From: Proteles cristata cristata
Taxonomy: Eukaryota; Chordata; Mammalia; Carnivora; Hyaenidae
Reading direction: 5' to 3'
NCBI GenBank assembly: GCA_017311185.1
Contig: JAESUZ010000134.1
Span: 398,001 to 462,000 of the forward strand
DNA length: 64,000 bases
A program made the translations under genes and the position numbers. Of this stretch, positions 46,428 to 58,783 are shown in pieces; the first letter of the stretch is position 1; each line of letters opens with the position of its first letter. The notes under the pieces are model-generated. The model made no database searches. It was not told the origin of the DNA and saw only the letters and a list, made by a program, of their open reading frames with translations.

Positions 46428-46751
46428 AGAAATAGCACTGTATTTTACCAGGGGCGTTTGGCCAGGGAATTGAAAATGTGTGCAATAAAGTGATATGCTG
46501 ACAGACTGTGGAATTTATGCAGAGCATAGAAGTGAGTGGGGAGTACTGAAACAATAGGTTTTTCAAAGGATGGTAGCTCTCTTCAGAGTGGAAAAATTGT
46601 TGCAGTCTGGGTACTCACACATAATATGCTTGAAAATTGAAATGTATGAAACTGCAGTTCTGGAAGGATTGCGGTTATTAACCAAGATGAAGTTATGATT
46701 TTATATTATTTTTCCCCACTAGAACTCAAGCTCCATTAGGGCAGGGATTTT

Positions 46752-46862
46752 TTTTTTTTTCCAACAGTTAGTCTTTTTTTTTTCTTTATACAAATAGTTT
46801 ATTGTCAAATTAGTTTCCACATAACACTCAGTGCTCATCCCCACAAGTGTCCTCCTCCATAG
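46752..46862 (-). mobile_element. L1: Minimal LINE-1 3'-end insertion
   Basis: T-rich tail, then 'caaatagtttattgtcaaat...ctcatccccacaagtgtcctcctccat', only about 75 bp of LINE-1 3' UTR. 'tagggcagggattt' on the left and 'aggacagggttta' on the right may be the target-site duplication. A TTTA array (46870-46905) follows. Confidence 0.8.
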
Positions 46863-46869
46863 GACAGGG

Positions 46870-46870
46870 T

Positions 46871-46901
<31 letters not shown>

Positions 46902-46905
46902 TTTT
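46870..46905 (+). repeat. (TTTA)n microsatellite
   Basis: About nine TTTA units in a row. Confidence 0.95.
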
Positions 46906-46985
46906 TGCCCTTTCTTTCTCCTAGTACCTATATAATATTACCTGATAGATTCAGATAGGTTGAACACTAAACCTTTGTTGAATGG

Positions 46986-48747
46986 ATGAATATAATGTGC
47001 ATGACCATGGGAAAGAATGACAATGAGTAGGCAGATAAATAGATCATTCAAGGATACTGGGCTTAAGGACCAGAGATGCATAGAAGAGAATTTGAAGAAA
47101 TCAGGAAACAGAATCTTCAAAACATTAAAACACATTTTGATTATGCATTATTTTTCCAGCTTCTTGCTCACTTCCTCCCTAAACATCAAGGTCCTTCAGG
47201 ACCATGTCTTGTGCATAGTAGAATTCCCAACATTTAGATATTTTCTCTTCTACATGAATGAATGAGAAGAAATTCCTCAAATTTATTTTAGCAACAAAAA
47301 AGAAAACTTTTCTCCTTAACAGTGGATCAAATGTATCATAGTCTCTTAAACTTTTATGAAGGTACTAATATACTATATCTTAAAAGAACACTTGGGAACC
47401 AAAGAAACAAGACATAAATAGTCTAAAGACAATATTTATTAAAATAAATGAGTAAAAATTTATGGTTTTACCTTGTTGTAAAAGAAATATGAAACATCAA
47501 AGCTAGTTTTAGCATAAGTATTTGTAATATTGCCATCATTTAAAAACTCTGAAAAGCACTGCAGATTCCTTTTATTTAATAGATTTAACTCAGGTGAAAA
47601 ATAAAAGTTCAATTTCCTCTCTGATTCTCTTTGATTTTAACAGAAAAAGAATATTTTGTTCTTCTGTAGTTCCTAGTCTATTACTATCAGTATCTAACAT
47701 GTATCAAATGTATATCTATATCAAGAACAGACTTATGAAACATCCTTAAAAAAATTATGACCTAATACACTGCTAATGAAAAAGACTGACAAAAGGACCA
47801 GTTAGGAAGAATATGATCATGATAATGCTAGTCTTTGCTAGAAAGAGCATTGAGAAACATTAAGAGTTTACAGAGTTTGGCACAGTTCATGCGATGGAAA
47901 AGTACATATTTACCTTAATCTTCACCCTTGTTGCTTACCACCCATAAGCTTTTTGTCTGCAAGAGCAGGATGAGCTCTCTGCAACATAACTGTGTACTGG
48001 AGAGCACAATGTATGAATGGCTTATTGCAGCAAAGGAAATGAAATGGTAACTATAAAACTAAATTGTAGTCATGAAAAGCAAGTCAATGGAAACTTATTC
48101 CTCTCTGCAGGTTAGAGATAGAAGCACTGCAGGTTTCATTTTTTAGACCAAACAGTCTTTTCTTTATTTGAGTCCAATGAGAAAAACAAAAACAAAACAA
48201 AACAACTCCCCACTCCCCCACCCCCCAAATGGGCTTATTTTCTTTTGCAAGTATTTTTCTTTTCACATATGAGCGTTGGGCCTTTCTGAAACAGGAGTCA
48301 TTAATTTAAGCCAAGAGAATCTTGGCTGAGATCTTGTTTGAAATTGAGATCACTCAGTTTCTTGAAATGTTCTTCTATTCCTAACATCAGGCCAAGCTGA
48401 TTTGTTACTCCTTTTCAGTCTTCTTCATTGACCCCTTTTCCCATTCCCTTCCTTAAAGTTTCATTGTCTATAAAGGAACTCATTTGTTTGTTCGTTTGCT
48501 TGCTTGCTTGTTTTGGTCTACTTTCTAAATATTCTTCCTGTTACCTAATCAGTTATTTTGATTTAAATCCTCTAGTGAAAACTCCAAAATCTGTGTCCAT
48601 TTTCTGTCATTGAGTTCAGAACCTTGTTTCCAGTTTTCTACATGCACAAATCTGCACTGATTTTTTGCTTACTTCTATACTCTTCCTCTTGCTTCTATAT
48701 TCCCAATTGTGTTAAATAACATTATCATCTAACCAACCTCCCAAACT
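46986..48747. other. Mostly unique DNA
   Basis: No gene recognised. 47155-47270 ('aaggtccttcaggaccatgtcttgtgc ... tgaatgaatgag') may be another L2 3' end. Open frames at 47017-47265 and 48084-48266 are unremarkable. Confidence 0.45.
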
Positions 48748-48774
48748 AAAAAAAAAAAAAAAAAAAAAAAAAAA
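48748..48774 (+). repeat. Poly-A run (27)
   Basis: Uninterrupted A run with no recognisable retroelement immediately upstream. Confidence 0.97.
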
Positions 48775-49059
48775 TTGTTATACTACAGGTCTCTTTCTTA
48801 CTGTTCCATTTTAGCCTATAAATTATTCACTCCTATAGATTCTAATACAGACTTTCTTTTCTAACCACAGCCTTTATGAGTCACAGCCTTTGTGATGCAT
48901 TCATTATTTTCCTCCCATGTTATTGATCAGTCTCCTAATTGAGCTCCCTGCTGCTTTTCTCAACCAGTACAGATGACAAATCTGGTATCTGTTATCTACT
49001 GAAATTCAGTTTTGTTCTGTTGTTCTTTGTAAACTATCTCTACATGGTTCTACTCACCA

Positions 49060-49480
49060 TAGTCCCAAGTCTAAAACCCACTATACTTTTAAGTATTAGA
49101 CCTTAACTTTCTCTCTGGCCTCATTTATGATTGTTCCCCTCCAAGGATGCTATCACCTATGCTCTTGTATAGGAGCATTTCCCCATTTTCTGAGCCTGCC
49201 ATCTCAGAACCTTTCCCCTACCTTTTCTTCTGTATGAAATCCATGTCTATCTTAAATGCCTGGTAAACTGCTACATATTCTTGAAGACCCACCATAAATA
49301 TCACCCCTTTGTGAAGACTTTGCTCACATCCCATTTCATGCTCCATTATAGAATGTAACACATAAATTATAATTTGCAATTATAAATATCCCCTTACCAA
49401 AAAATAGCTTTTCTGATTATGGTAATTATGTTTTATGCTTTCTATACATGATGTAATATACTATAAATAATTTTAAAGTA
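49060..49480 (+). repeat. L2: LINE-2 fragment
   Basis: 'cttgaagacccaccataaatatcaccccttttgtgaagactttgctcacatcc'-like sequence (49280-49340) matches the typical L2 segment ('aagacccagctcaaatgtcacctcctctgtgaagcc'). Boundaries are approximate. Confidence 0.6.
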
Positions 49481-51355
49481 GATATCTCTTAAATATGATT
49501 GAATGATTATATTCTGTTACAGATAAATAAAATCTGTTAATTGGCGTGGTTTCCAATCTCTCTGATATTATTGGCTGCCTGTTCTTACATATTCTAATTT
49601 TAAATCCTATAATCAGCCCTCACCTTTAGCTTTATTCCTACTTTAAGCTTGAAATCCAACTTATTAGTTTAGGGACATTATAAGGATCTCTCAGTCAAAA
49701 TATATTCTTTTGGAGTTGAGAATGGTAGAATCTAATTATTATTTGCTGCTATTATGATTTAAGTACTTTATTAAATATTATAAGCACTTACCTGGTAATT
49801 TTTACAATAATACTATGAAATAACCAATAATTAAGAAAGTAAGAATTGAATAAATGGTTTAAGTTTATATATTTGTAACTGACAGAACTGAGAACCAGAC
49901 TCATATCAATCTGATAACGGAAGTGCCAATATTGTAGACAATTCAACACTAATTTAAAATTGTTTCTTTTTTTGTTATGACTCAATGCATATTTAAATTA
50001 ACTGGGTTTCTGCTTTCCTTCTGCTAACCTGCTTTTATTATATTCTTAGTCATCTTCTTAGAATTTATTTTTGGCAAATAACGGATGTTATTTCTACATC
50101 TCTTACATATAATAAATATTATAACATATGTACAATTTTTTGTTCCACAACTGTGTTAATTTAACAGGAATAGCTAGGACTTGAGAATGTTTTTGTGCTT
50201 TTGTCTTTCCTAGTGGTAGTTAGAGGTAAAATAAAAAGATTACCAAGTTCTGGGATTTAGGAACTTTAAGTTCCAGGTTTGGTTCTCCTTCTACTAGCAG
50301 TTTAATCTTGGGCAAGTCAATTTCATCATCTGGATGAAATGATGAAACAATATTCATATTTCCCCAAATCCTGAATTATAATGGATCTGGAAAGTCTAAA
50401 GCCTTCTTCCAAAAGAGGAATTGGAAAGAACGGGCTATCAGAAAAATCACTATAAAATGCCAAGAATAATCATTACATAGCTATAATCACAAATTCATGA
50501 TGGATACAGTATTAAGCTAAAGATCCCAATATATGAATAAGATGGTCTGTGTTCATGAAGTAGAAAACATAACTGGAGGTATGGGACAGATTTTTAAGGT
50601 ACACTTAGCAATTTGAAACATTATGTATAATATTCCAAGAGATAAGAGCTCAACAGGGATCTAGTTAAAAACAAACAAATATTCATTTATGAGGGGAAAA
50701 AAAAAAACATTTTCAAGCTGGGCCAAGACTAGGAAAAAAAATTCTGGGAAGGAATAAACCAATTGTTATCCTTTTGCCTGAATTCTTTAAAAGTAGAACT
50801 CTTTCTTTATAAAGTGAAGCTATTTTATTAACTTGATTTAGAATTAAGCTTCATAAAGGGAAACAACATATCTTTCAACCGATAAGGAAAACTTGAGGCC
50901 TGTTTTCCAGGGAGATAAGGTTTAATTCTCATCCCAGCAAGCTGCCATGTTAGTGTCCAGTGGCTAGCCCAAGGGAAGACAGCGGGTACAGGGCTGGCTG
51001 ATAAACAGTCTGGTGCAGCTTACAAAACACAGGCACCTTGGGTCTAATTCTTATATTCTTTGGTGTGAAGTTTAAATTTTTCACTACTACAGTAATCATA
51101 CGAGTGAAATTCAACTTTTTTTGGTCCTATCATGTTCTTATTGTTCCTATAACTTTATATTTTTTAATTTTGTTACTTTTTTTAATGTACCAGATTATAA
51201 CTGCCAATATTAGAGTATCTGCTTGTAGTGATGAAAAGGAGAGTTGAAGACAAAAAAGAAATGAATTTGTGCAAATGACTGAGAAATTCTGCAATATTCC
51301 TTTTTGAAATGCTAAATAGTTAATGTTAGAATACAGTGCTCTTAATGTTTTGATT
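49481..51355. other. Unique AT-rich DNA with one MIR
   Basis: Apart from the MIR at 50268-50360, nothing recognised. Confidence 0.5.
50268..50360 (+). repeat. MIR: MIR fragment
   Basis: 'aagttccaggtttggttctcc...actagcagtttaatcttgggcaagtcaatttcatcatctgg' follows the MIR core. Confidence 0.65.
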
Positions 51356-51359
51356 TAAT

Positions 51360-51555
51360 TTAAAATTTTTAAAATTTGAAGAGAGTTGACACACAGTGTT
51401 ATATTAGTTTCGGGTGTGCAATGTAGGGATTCAACATCTGTATGTTATGCTATGCTCACTACAGATGTAGCTACTACCTGTTACCATACAACGCTGTTAT
51501 AGTATATTGATTATATTCCCTATGTTGTGCCTTTTATATCTGTGACTTATTCAAG
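51360..51555 (-). mobile_element. L1: Old LINE-1 3' end
   Basis: Reversed 3' terminus: 'gttgacacacagtgttatattagtttcgggtgtgcaa' and 'accatacaacgctgttatag'. It forms an inverted repeat with the next LINE-1 end. Confidence 0.85.
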
Positions 51556-51975
51556 TCAGACTAAGAAGGACACATTTCTGATTTTGCTCATATGTGGAAT
51601 CTAGAAAACAAGATAAATGAATAAACAAACAAGCAGAATCATATAGATAAATATAGAGAACAAACTGATGGTCGGCAAAGGGAAAAGGGGTAGGAAATGG
51701 GCAAAATAGGTGAAGGGGAGTAGGAGATACAGGCCTCCAGTTATGAAATGCATAAATCATGGAGATAAAAGGCACAGCATAAGGAACACAGTCATTACTA
51801 TTATAATAAAGATTTAATGGAACAGTCAGTAGCTACACTTGTGGTGGACATAATGTATAAACTTGTCAAATCACTAAGTTGTATACCTGAAACTAACATA
51901 ACATTGTGTATAACTACACACACCCACACACACACACACACAAACACACACATACAATTGTAAAAAAAAAAATAA
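51556..51975 (+). mobile_element. L1: Old LINE-1 3' end, opposite orientation
   Basis: Sense-strand 3' UTR: 'gctcatatgtggaatctag', 'gagaacaaactgatgg', 'ttgtatacctgaaactaacataacattgtg', then a CA/A-rich tail. Confidence 0.88.
51916..51955 (+). repeat. (CA)n microsatellite
   Basis: Interrupted CA repeat within the LINE-1 tail. Confidence 0.9.
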
Positions 51976-52179
51976 ATTGTAAATCTGGGAAGGGGTCTAG
52001 CAGAATAAGCAGCATTTTCTCCTTCTTATGTTTATGGAAATTATGTAATATCTACTTTCTCAATATATAAGAGAATGCCATGCTTTCAATTAAAAACAGC
52101 TATCAGATTTATTTAAAGAAGTGAGAAAACTATAACTATTATCTGAAAAACCATCAAATGAATGAAATGGTATTTTCAT

Positions 52180-52984
52180 TTCCCTTGGGTAAATACCTGA
52201 TAGTGGAATCACTGGGTCATATGGTATTTCAATCTTAATTTTTCAAGGGACCCCCATACTGTTTTCCACAGTAGTTTTATCCATTTACCTTCCCACCAAC
52301 AGTGCATGAGGGTTCCTTTTTCTCCACATCCTAACCAACACTTGTTATTATTTTTCATTTGATTTTAGCCATTCTAACTGGTGTAAGGTGATATCTCATA
52401 GTTTTGATTTTCATTTCCCTGATGATTAGTGATGTTGAGGATCTTTTTATGTGTCTGTGTTCCATCAGCATGTCTTAGAAGAATGTCTTCAGGACCTCTG
52501 CCCATTTTTCAACTCAATTTTTTTTTTTGTGTGTTGAGTTTTAGAAGTTTTTTTAAGATGCATTTTAGATATTAACCCCTATTGATTACATTATTTGAAA
52601 ATATCTTCTCCCATTCAGTAGGTCGTCTTTTTGTTTTGTTGATGACTTCCTTTCCTGTGAGGAAAAAAATTATTCTGATGTAATCCCAATAGTTTATTTT
52701 TGCTTTTCTTTCTTTTGACTTAGGAGACATACCTAGAAAAAATGTTATGGCCAATGGTAGAGAAATAATTGTGCTCTCTTTTAGATCTTTTTATGGTTTC
52801 AAATCTCACATTTAATCTTTAATACACTTTGAGTTTATTTGCAAATGATATTAGAAACTGGTCTAGTTTCATTCTTTTACATGTGGCTGTCTAGTTTTCC
52901 CAGTACCATTTGTTGAAGAGACTGTCTTTTCCCCATTGTATATTCTTGCCTCCTTTGTTATAGATTAACTGATCATATGATCAT
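52180..52984 (-). mobile_element. L1: Old LINE-1 ORF2 C-terminal part
   Basis: Reversed: 'tgggtaaatacctgatagtgg', 'ccatactgttttccacag', 'cccaccaacagtgcatgagggttcc', 'ccattgtatattcttgcctcctttgttatag'. The minus frame 52754-52572 keeps 'RPTEWEKIFSN'. It is directly followed by LINE-1 in the other orientation. Confidence 0.9.
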
Positions 52985-53505
52985 AGATGCCAAAATCCTC
53001 AATAAAACATTAGCTAACTGCATACAAAAATACATTTTAAAGATAATTCACCCAATTAGATGGGATTTATTCTAGGGAAGCAAGGATGATTCAATATTTC
53101 CAAATCAATCAACATCATATACCACATTGACAAAATGAAGGATAAAAGTCATATGATCATCTCAATAGATGCAGATAAAGCATTTGATGAGATTCAATAT
53201 CAATTCATGATAAAAATTCTCAATACAATGCAGTTAGAGGGAATATTTTTCCACATAATAAAAACTGTCTATGAAAAACCCAAAACTAACATCATATCAG
53301 TGGTGAAAATCTGAAAGTGTTCCTGCTAAGGTCAGGAAAGAGACAAAGATGTCCACTCCTGCCCCTTTTATTCAGCTTAGTACTGGAAGTACTAATTACC
53401 AGCAATCAGATGAGAAAAAGAAATAAGAGCCATTCATTTTGGTAAGAAGAAGTTAAATTGTCACTGTTTGCAGATGATATGATACTATACATTGAAAATT
53501 CTCTC
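52985..53505 (+). mobile_element. L1: Old LINE-1 ORF2 reverse-transcriptase part, inverted
   Basis: Plus-strand: 'gggatttattctagggaagcaaggatgattc', 'catatgatcatctcaatagatgcag', motif-A region, up to 'tttgcagatgatatgatactatac' (the FADDM.LY motif). Together with 52180-52984 this fits a 5' inversion made at insertion. Confidence 0.9.
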
Positions 53506-53614
53506 CTTTTAATTTACATCGTGATCCTATTGTATTCGATTGGTTCGCCAAACAAAATAGATGCTTTAACCCATCTTGGTATATTATTTAAGACAAAAAC
53601 AACAATAATAAAGA

Positions 53615-53800
53615 AACCACATGGGTTTTGAAATCAACTTAGTTTGAATCACTGCTCTCACTTAATAGCTCAAAGACCTAAAGTAATTTTTCAACTGGCA
53701 TAGTCTGTTCAACTGTAATATATAAGTAACATTATAAGGCTCTTTGTGAGAGTTAAATTGGAGAGTTAATACAGAAATATCACACCAGTGCATTTTATAT
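53615..53800 (+). repeat. MIR: MIR fragment
   Basis: 'gggttttgaaatcaacttagtttgaatcactgctctcacttaatagctc' and 'aaggctctttgtgagagttaaattgg' follow the MIR consensus order. Confidence 0.65.
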
Positions 53801-55935
53801 GTATAAGTCTTATTAAATACTAGGTGTTTTTATTAATTATAGTAATATTAGTCATTTTTTTCATAAGTTAGCACAGTTTCTTACCAGTATAGTTTTTCCC
53901 CCATGGAAATCAGGGCTCATTGGACTTATAGTATAATGTAACTTTCATTAGCTAAAAGTAAATCATAGCTAGATTATATGCTTTTTTCCAAAATCTATAT
54001 AATTCAAGTTACTAACATAAAATATAACAAAATTAGTTATTTATATATTCTTGATATCTCATGTATCTTGAATTATACAGTTTACACAGAGTACTGAATT
54101 TTAAATTTTGTTTGGCAATTATATTTCAACGAATTGATGATATTGTTCAAATACAAACAGAAAGTCTATAATAGTTTTTAAAATTTTACATAAAATATAC
54201 ACATCTTGTAAGAAGCATATCCTATTCTCTGTTTATTTCTTTATCACCATATTGAATCTCTTTGCTGGCAGCATCGGGGAAATTACAATGATTTAAAGAG
54301 TGAATCTTTATCAGTATTTGGCAGAGAAGGAAAGTATTGAAACTTAGTAACAGTTACTTATAACAAAACTTAACTTGAGAGTGACAGTTTTTTATTTATA
54401 CTTTCATTCTAGGCAGTAGAGCAGACTTCCATTGTCCATTGTGTATCCTTAAAAGCTGACTTTTGATACATGAAAATATACAATTTGGGTATACAATGAC
54501 TATAGAAAAGCAGGTGAGGAAATAATTAGGTAACATGTTTTGCAAGGTTTTTTTTTTTTTTTCCCGCTTTTTCTGCCCCAACTTACTTAAAAGTAGTCCA
54601 TGATTTTCAGTATTGACTTATTAAATTATAATTTGACACTTTTGTATTCAGCAATTGATACCAACCAGTTTCTCTTTGCTATCCTATGTCCTATCAAAGG
54701 GGAAAAAAGAGTATACGCTAACAAAAATCTAAATAAAATAAAAGTGCATCTAGTCCAGATACCTAGATAATAAAGATAATTCTTGATTTTTGTTGCCATA
54801 CTTTGATGGAGTCAGTTTGTTTTACAAGTTTGTCTTTAGCAGTACAGTTTTAGAAATATTTTTTTTCCCAGTTACTCAAAGATATTTCTTGGACTGGAAT
54901 TAATTTAATCCAACAAAACTTAAAATAACTCGTAATATCACTTCATTTATGTTCAGTAAATCTACCTGAAGAGATGCCATTTAGTGCTGCTATATGCCAT
55001 CCCTTGTAAAAGTAAATATGTCTATCGAGCACACCATTATGTCCTCCTGTTCACTGAGTTTTTCTTTTTTTTTTTTTTAATCACCTGAGAAAGTAAATTT
55101 GCTTGAAATTTTATTCATGCATCTAGATGTTGTGAAATGAAACTCATTCATTCTAAATGTAGTATAGGGGAATTTTAAAGGTATTTGAGGTCACCTTGTC
55201 TGTTTCTGCAATTGTTTTCTATGTTCTATTTCTCATTGCTTTGTTAAATGACTGGTGAAATGGGATTTTAACAGATCCCTTGAGGCAATACTGAGGAAGT
55301 TAGAGATACAGTGAGTATAATTCTGTGTTTAAGAGTAAAATTAAATGTCCCTCTTTGGAAATTTGAACAACTACATCTAGTTATTCTCAGAGAACTTTCT
55401 TCTAAATATCTTTCATTTTACATTTGCCTATAATCCAAATTTTTTAATGTTTTGAACTATGTCTTGTTTTCTTCATACTTTTATAATATTTTTAAATGTC
55501 AAACTTACATTTGTTATAACATATTTTTTCAATATGTAGGCAAGGTTTACTTACATTACAATCAGTAATGGAAACTAGTGTCCTGTATCATGTCTGATCT
55601 CATATTGGCTAATGGTTGAGAAGAAATGTTTACAGTCTTCTTGTGTTGTACTTTTATTCTCAACATAATGATTTATATACTGGACAGATAAGATATTTGC
55701 TATTTTATTCCTAAATTTTTGATAAATTATTCATGTAGATTACTATGTAGTAAAGATCTTGTATAAGTCATTCGCAGGCATGATGAAAAAATAGACATAA
55801 TATATAGAAACCTCTTTTAAAGATTTTATAGTGTAGTAAGATCCAATCTAGGGTGTGTATGTACCTACAGCTTGTGTTTCTGAGGCAATTTGATTTTGTA
55901 ATCACTGTGTTTTAATGTATTAGTGACCTACTTTT
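53801..55935. other. Unique AT-rich DNA
   Basis: No gene or repeat recognised. T runs occur at 54546-54563 and 55065-55079. Confidence 0.5.
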
Positions 55936-55937
55936 AA

Positions 55938-56150
55938 TTTTTTTTTAATGTTTTATTTATTTCTGAGAGAGAGTGACAGTGTGAGCAGGGGAGGGTCAGG
56001 GAGAGGGAGAGACACAGAATCTGAAACAGGCTTCAGGCTCTGAGCTAGCTGTCAGCACAGAGCCCGACGCAGGGATTGAACCCATGAACCGTGAGATCAT
56101 GATCAGAGCCGAAGTTGGACACTTAACCAACTGAGCTACCCAGGCACCTC
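55938..56150 (-). mobile_element. SINEC: Carnivore tRNA-type SINE
   Basis: T-rich tail, GA stretch, reversed head ending 'gagctacccaggcacctc'. A LINE-1 inserted immediately to its right. Confidence 0.93.
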
Positions 56151-56160
56151 TGCAATTACA

Positions 56161-56772
56161 TTTTTTTTTTTTACAAATAGTTTATTGTCAAATTAGTTTC
56201 CACATAACACCCAGTGCTCATCCCCACAAGTGTCCTCCTCCATGCCCATCCCTCCTCCCCACCACATCCATCAGTCCTCAGTTTTTGTCAGCATTCAAGA
56301 GTCTCTCATGGTTTGCCTCTCTCCCTTTCCCCCACCATTTCCCCCCTTCTTCTCCCCCTTGACATCTTAACTATATTTATTCTTCCTATCCATGAGCATG
56401 GAATGTTTTTCCATTTCTTTGTGTCTTCTTCAATTTCCTTCATAAGTTTTCTATAGTTTTCATCATACAGATCTCTTGTATTCTTAGTTAGGTTTATTCC
56501 TAGGTATTTTATGGTGTTTGTGCAATTGTGAATGGGATCAATTTCTTGATTTCTCTTTCTGTTGCTTCATTGTTGGTGTATAAAAATGCAACCGATTTCT
56601 GTACGTTGATTTTGTACCCTGCAACTTGGCTGAATTCTTGGATTAGTTCTAGTAGGCTTCTGGTGGACTCTGTCGGGTTTTCGATGTAGAGTATCATGTC
56701 ATCTGCGAAGAGTGAAAGTTTGACTTCCTCTTTGCCTATTCTGATGCCTTTGATTTCCTTTTGTTGTCTGAT
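56161..56772 (-). mobile_element. L1: LINE-1 with internal deletion
   Basis: Poly-T and LINE-1 3' UTR (56161-56360) continue directly into ORF2 sequence around motif C (56361-56772; minus frame '[19 protein letters not shown]'). In the full-length copy these parts are separated by about 1.4 kb (36725-38123). 'tgcaattacattttt' flanks both sides (56151-56165 and 56772-56786), so the deleted form was inserted as one piece. The junction shares two bases, TG. Confidence 0.93.
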
Positions 56773-56786
56773 GCAATTACATTTTT

Positions 56787-57930
56787 AAAAGCATTGTTGC
56801 AGGAACGTGAACACTGAGAAACTAATACTTAAGTACAAATGGTTTACTGTATGTAGAAACAAACTAGATTATTATTGTTATTTCTCTAACAAGTTGATGA
56901 TTTATCAAAGAACAGTACACAGAAACCAGTTTTCACAGACATGAATATGAACACACTGGTTATTTTTGCTGTTTGCCAGTTACCAACATATAGGAAAATA
57001 TGGATATTGTTTAAATTTACTTGATTTCTGGAGAGGATATAAATCTCAATTACTTTTCTTCTCTTCTATTAAGAGTTCTGCTCCCATAATATTCATGCTA
57101 GGTGTATTTTATATTGTCAAACTTCTCTAAAACTCAGTAGAAATAAGACAATTCTTTAAATGTAGGCAAAATACTACAAACTATCATATGATGATCTAAT
57201 TTTCTTTTAGGAAACATTACTCTGTTAAGAAAAGGCAGAACATATTTTTCCTCAAGGCATTCAAAAGTTTTCATCTATAGGGAACTCTCAGAGCCATACT
57301 TGAGTGTATATGGGAGATAAATTTAGAATATCCTACATATAATTCTAACTATAATAGTAGGGACATATAGAAGGGAAGTTAATCAAGCCATCTATTCATT
57401 GTCTTTGTAATTTTTCTAAAAAGATCAATCAATTTGTTAATTTTCCTTTTTGCTGTCAATGAAGCTGCCCAATATGTACTCCTGTTTATAAGTAAAAATA
57501 AAATACTGTCAAAAGCAAAGGTTGTCCTGAAATCAGATGACTATTTATCCTTAAAAACAGATGCACATAATTTACCTTAATTAGTAATTGGCTGAAAAAT
57601 TTCCCACTTTAGTTCATGTTTGTTTAGCCACATGTGAAATCATTTTATGTGAGTTAATATCTTACCAAAAAATAATCTTTCCTTTTTTTTTTGTTTTTTT
57701 TTCTTTTTTCCAAGTAACTGTAGTAGAAAATGAAAAACAGATGCATAAAGGAAATGACATTTTCTAAGTACTCTTTTCTTCCTGCATAAACACATTGTTA
57801 GTTTGTTAAATTGCTTTCCCTTGTAGAAACTTTTAAAAGTCACATAAATGAGTATTTTTCCCTGGAGAAAATTTCTTCATTGTACTTAATAAAATCCTTA
57901 GTGAGTTTCTTATGCTGCAAGCTACAGGTT
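56787..57930. other. Unique AT-rich DNA
   Basis: No gene or repeat recognised. A T-rich stretch lies at 57680-57710. Confidence 0.5.
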
Positions 57931-57960
57931 TCCTCCTCCTCCTCCTCCTCCTTCTCCTCC
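57931..57960 (+). repeat. (TCC)n microsatellite
   Basis: About ten TCC units with one interruption. Confidence 0.95.
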
Positions 57961-58135
57961 AATAAGATTAGAAACTCTTATTGACCAGATTTCTTTTTAT
58001 TAGTTTGTGTTGTTCTGAGTCTAAATATTTATTTTACAAGTCTATTCAACAAACTATTGAGCTTTTTTTACCAGTAAGAAGAGGAGAACTACTTTCCTTG
58101 TAACTTTGAATGTCAGTTATTCAAAAGATAATTAG

Positions 58136-58325
58136 GGGGGTGCGGGGTAGCTCAGTCAGTTAAGGTCAGACTTTTGGTTTCAGCTCAGGTCATGATCTTC
58201 CAGTTCATAAGTTTGAGCCCCACATCGAGCTCCATGCCTATAGTGTAGCACCTGCTTGGATTTCTCTCTCTCTCTCTCTGTCCTGTGTGAGGATGCTCAT
58301 TTCATTTCTTAAATAAATAAACATT
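58136..58325 (+). mobile_element. SINEC: Carnivore tRNA-type SINE
   Basis: 'gtgcggggtagctcagtcag' head, CT stretch, 'aaataaataaacatt' tail. 'aaaagata' on both sides is a likely short target-site duplication. Confidence 0.9.
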
Positions 58326-58477
58326 AAAAGATATGACACTTATAAAATGATCTATTATTATTTTTTAGAGTATTTTAATCATATTTAAGAGCACTAAAAT
58401 TACCATTTATTTTAAAATGACTAGATTTATTCTCGTTGACATAGTAGTGTCTGTGTTAAGTGTTCATTCTTTCATGC

Positions 58478-58635
58478 CTTGCTACTCAAAATGTGATCCA
58501 AGGGACAGCAATTTCTTCATCACTTGGGTATTAAAAGTGGAGAATCTGGGCTCTACTGAATCAGAATCTGTATTTTAATAGGATCCCCAAGTTATTGTTT
58601 TGCATCTTAAAACTTGAGGAACAGTTTTCTAATGT
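58478..58635 (+). repeat. MER5A: MER5A-type hAT DNA transposon relic
   Basis: 'gctactcaaaatgtgatccaagg', 'atcacttgggtattaaaagtggagaatct', 'ctactgaatcagaatctgtattttaataggatcccc' and 'cttgaggaacag' follow the MER5A consensus in order. Confidence 0.85.
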
Positions 58636-58783
58636 TCTTAGACTTACCAAATATGTGAAGGAAATAAATAATGTTAATGACCAAATTCTGAATAACTTTT
58701 TAAGGGATAATTTTTAAAAATATATAAATAATCCTTGAACAGATGAAATGTATGAAATTTTACTTACTAATCTAAAAAGCCTA

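Larger units (their letters stand above)
46715..46985 (+). repeat. L2: LINE-2 3' end, interrupted
   Basis: 'ctcaagctccattagggcaggga' (46726 on) and, after an insertion, 'ctagtacctatataatatta...aacctttgttgaatggatgaata' are the two parts of an L2 3' end. Confidence 0.7.

Noticed and set aside
56360..56361. Splicing as the cause of the internal LINE-1 deletion
   Set aside because: On the sense strand the missing interval lacks GT...AG edges in any register allowed by the two-base overlap.
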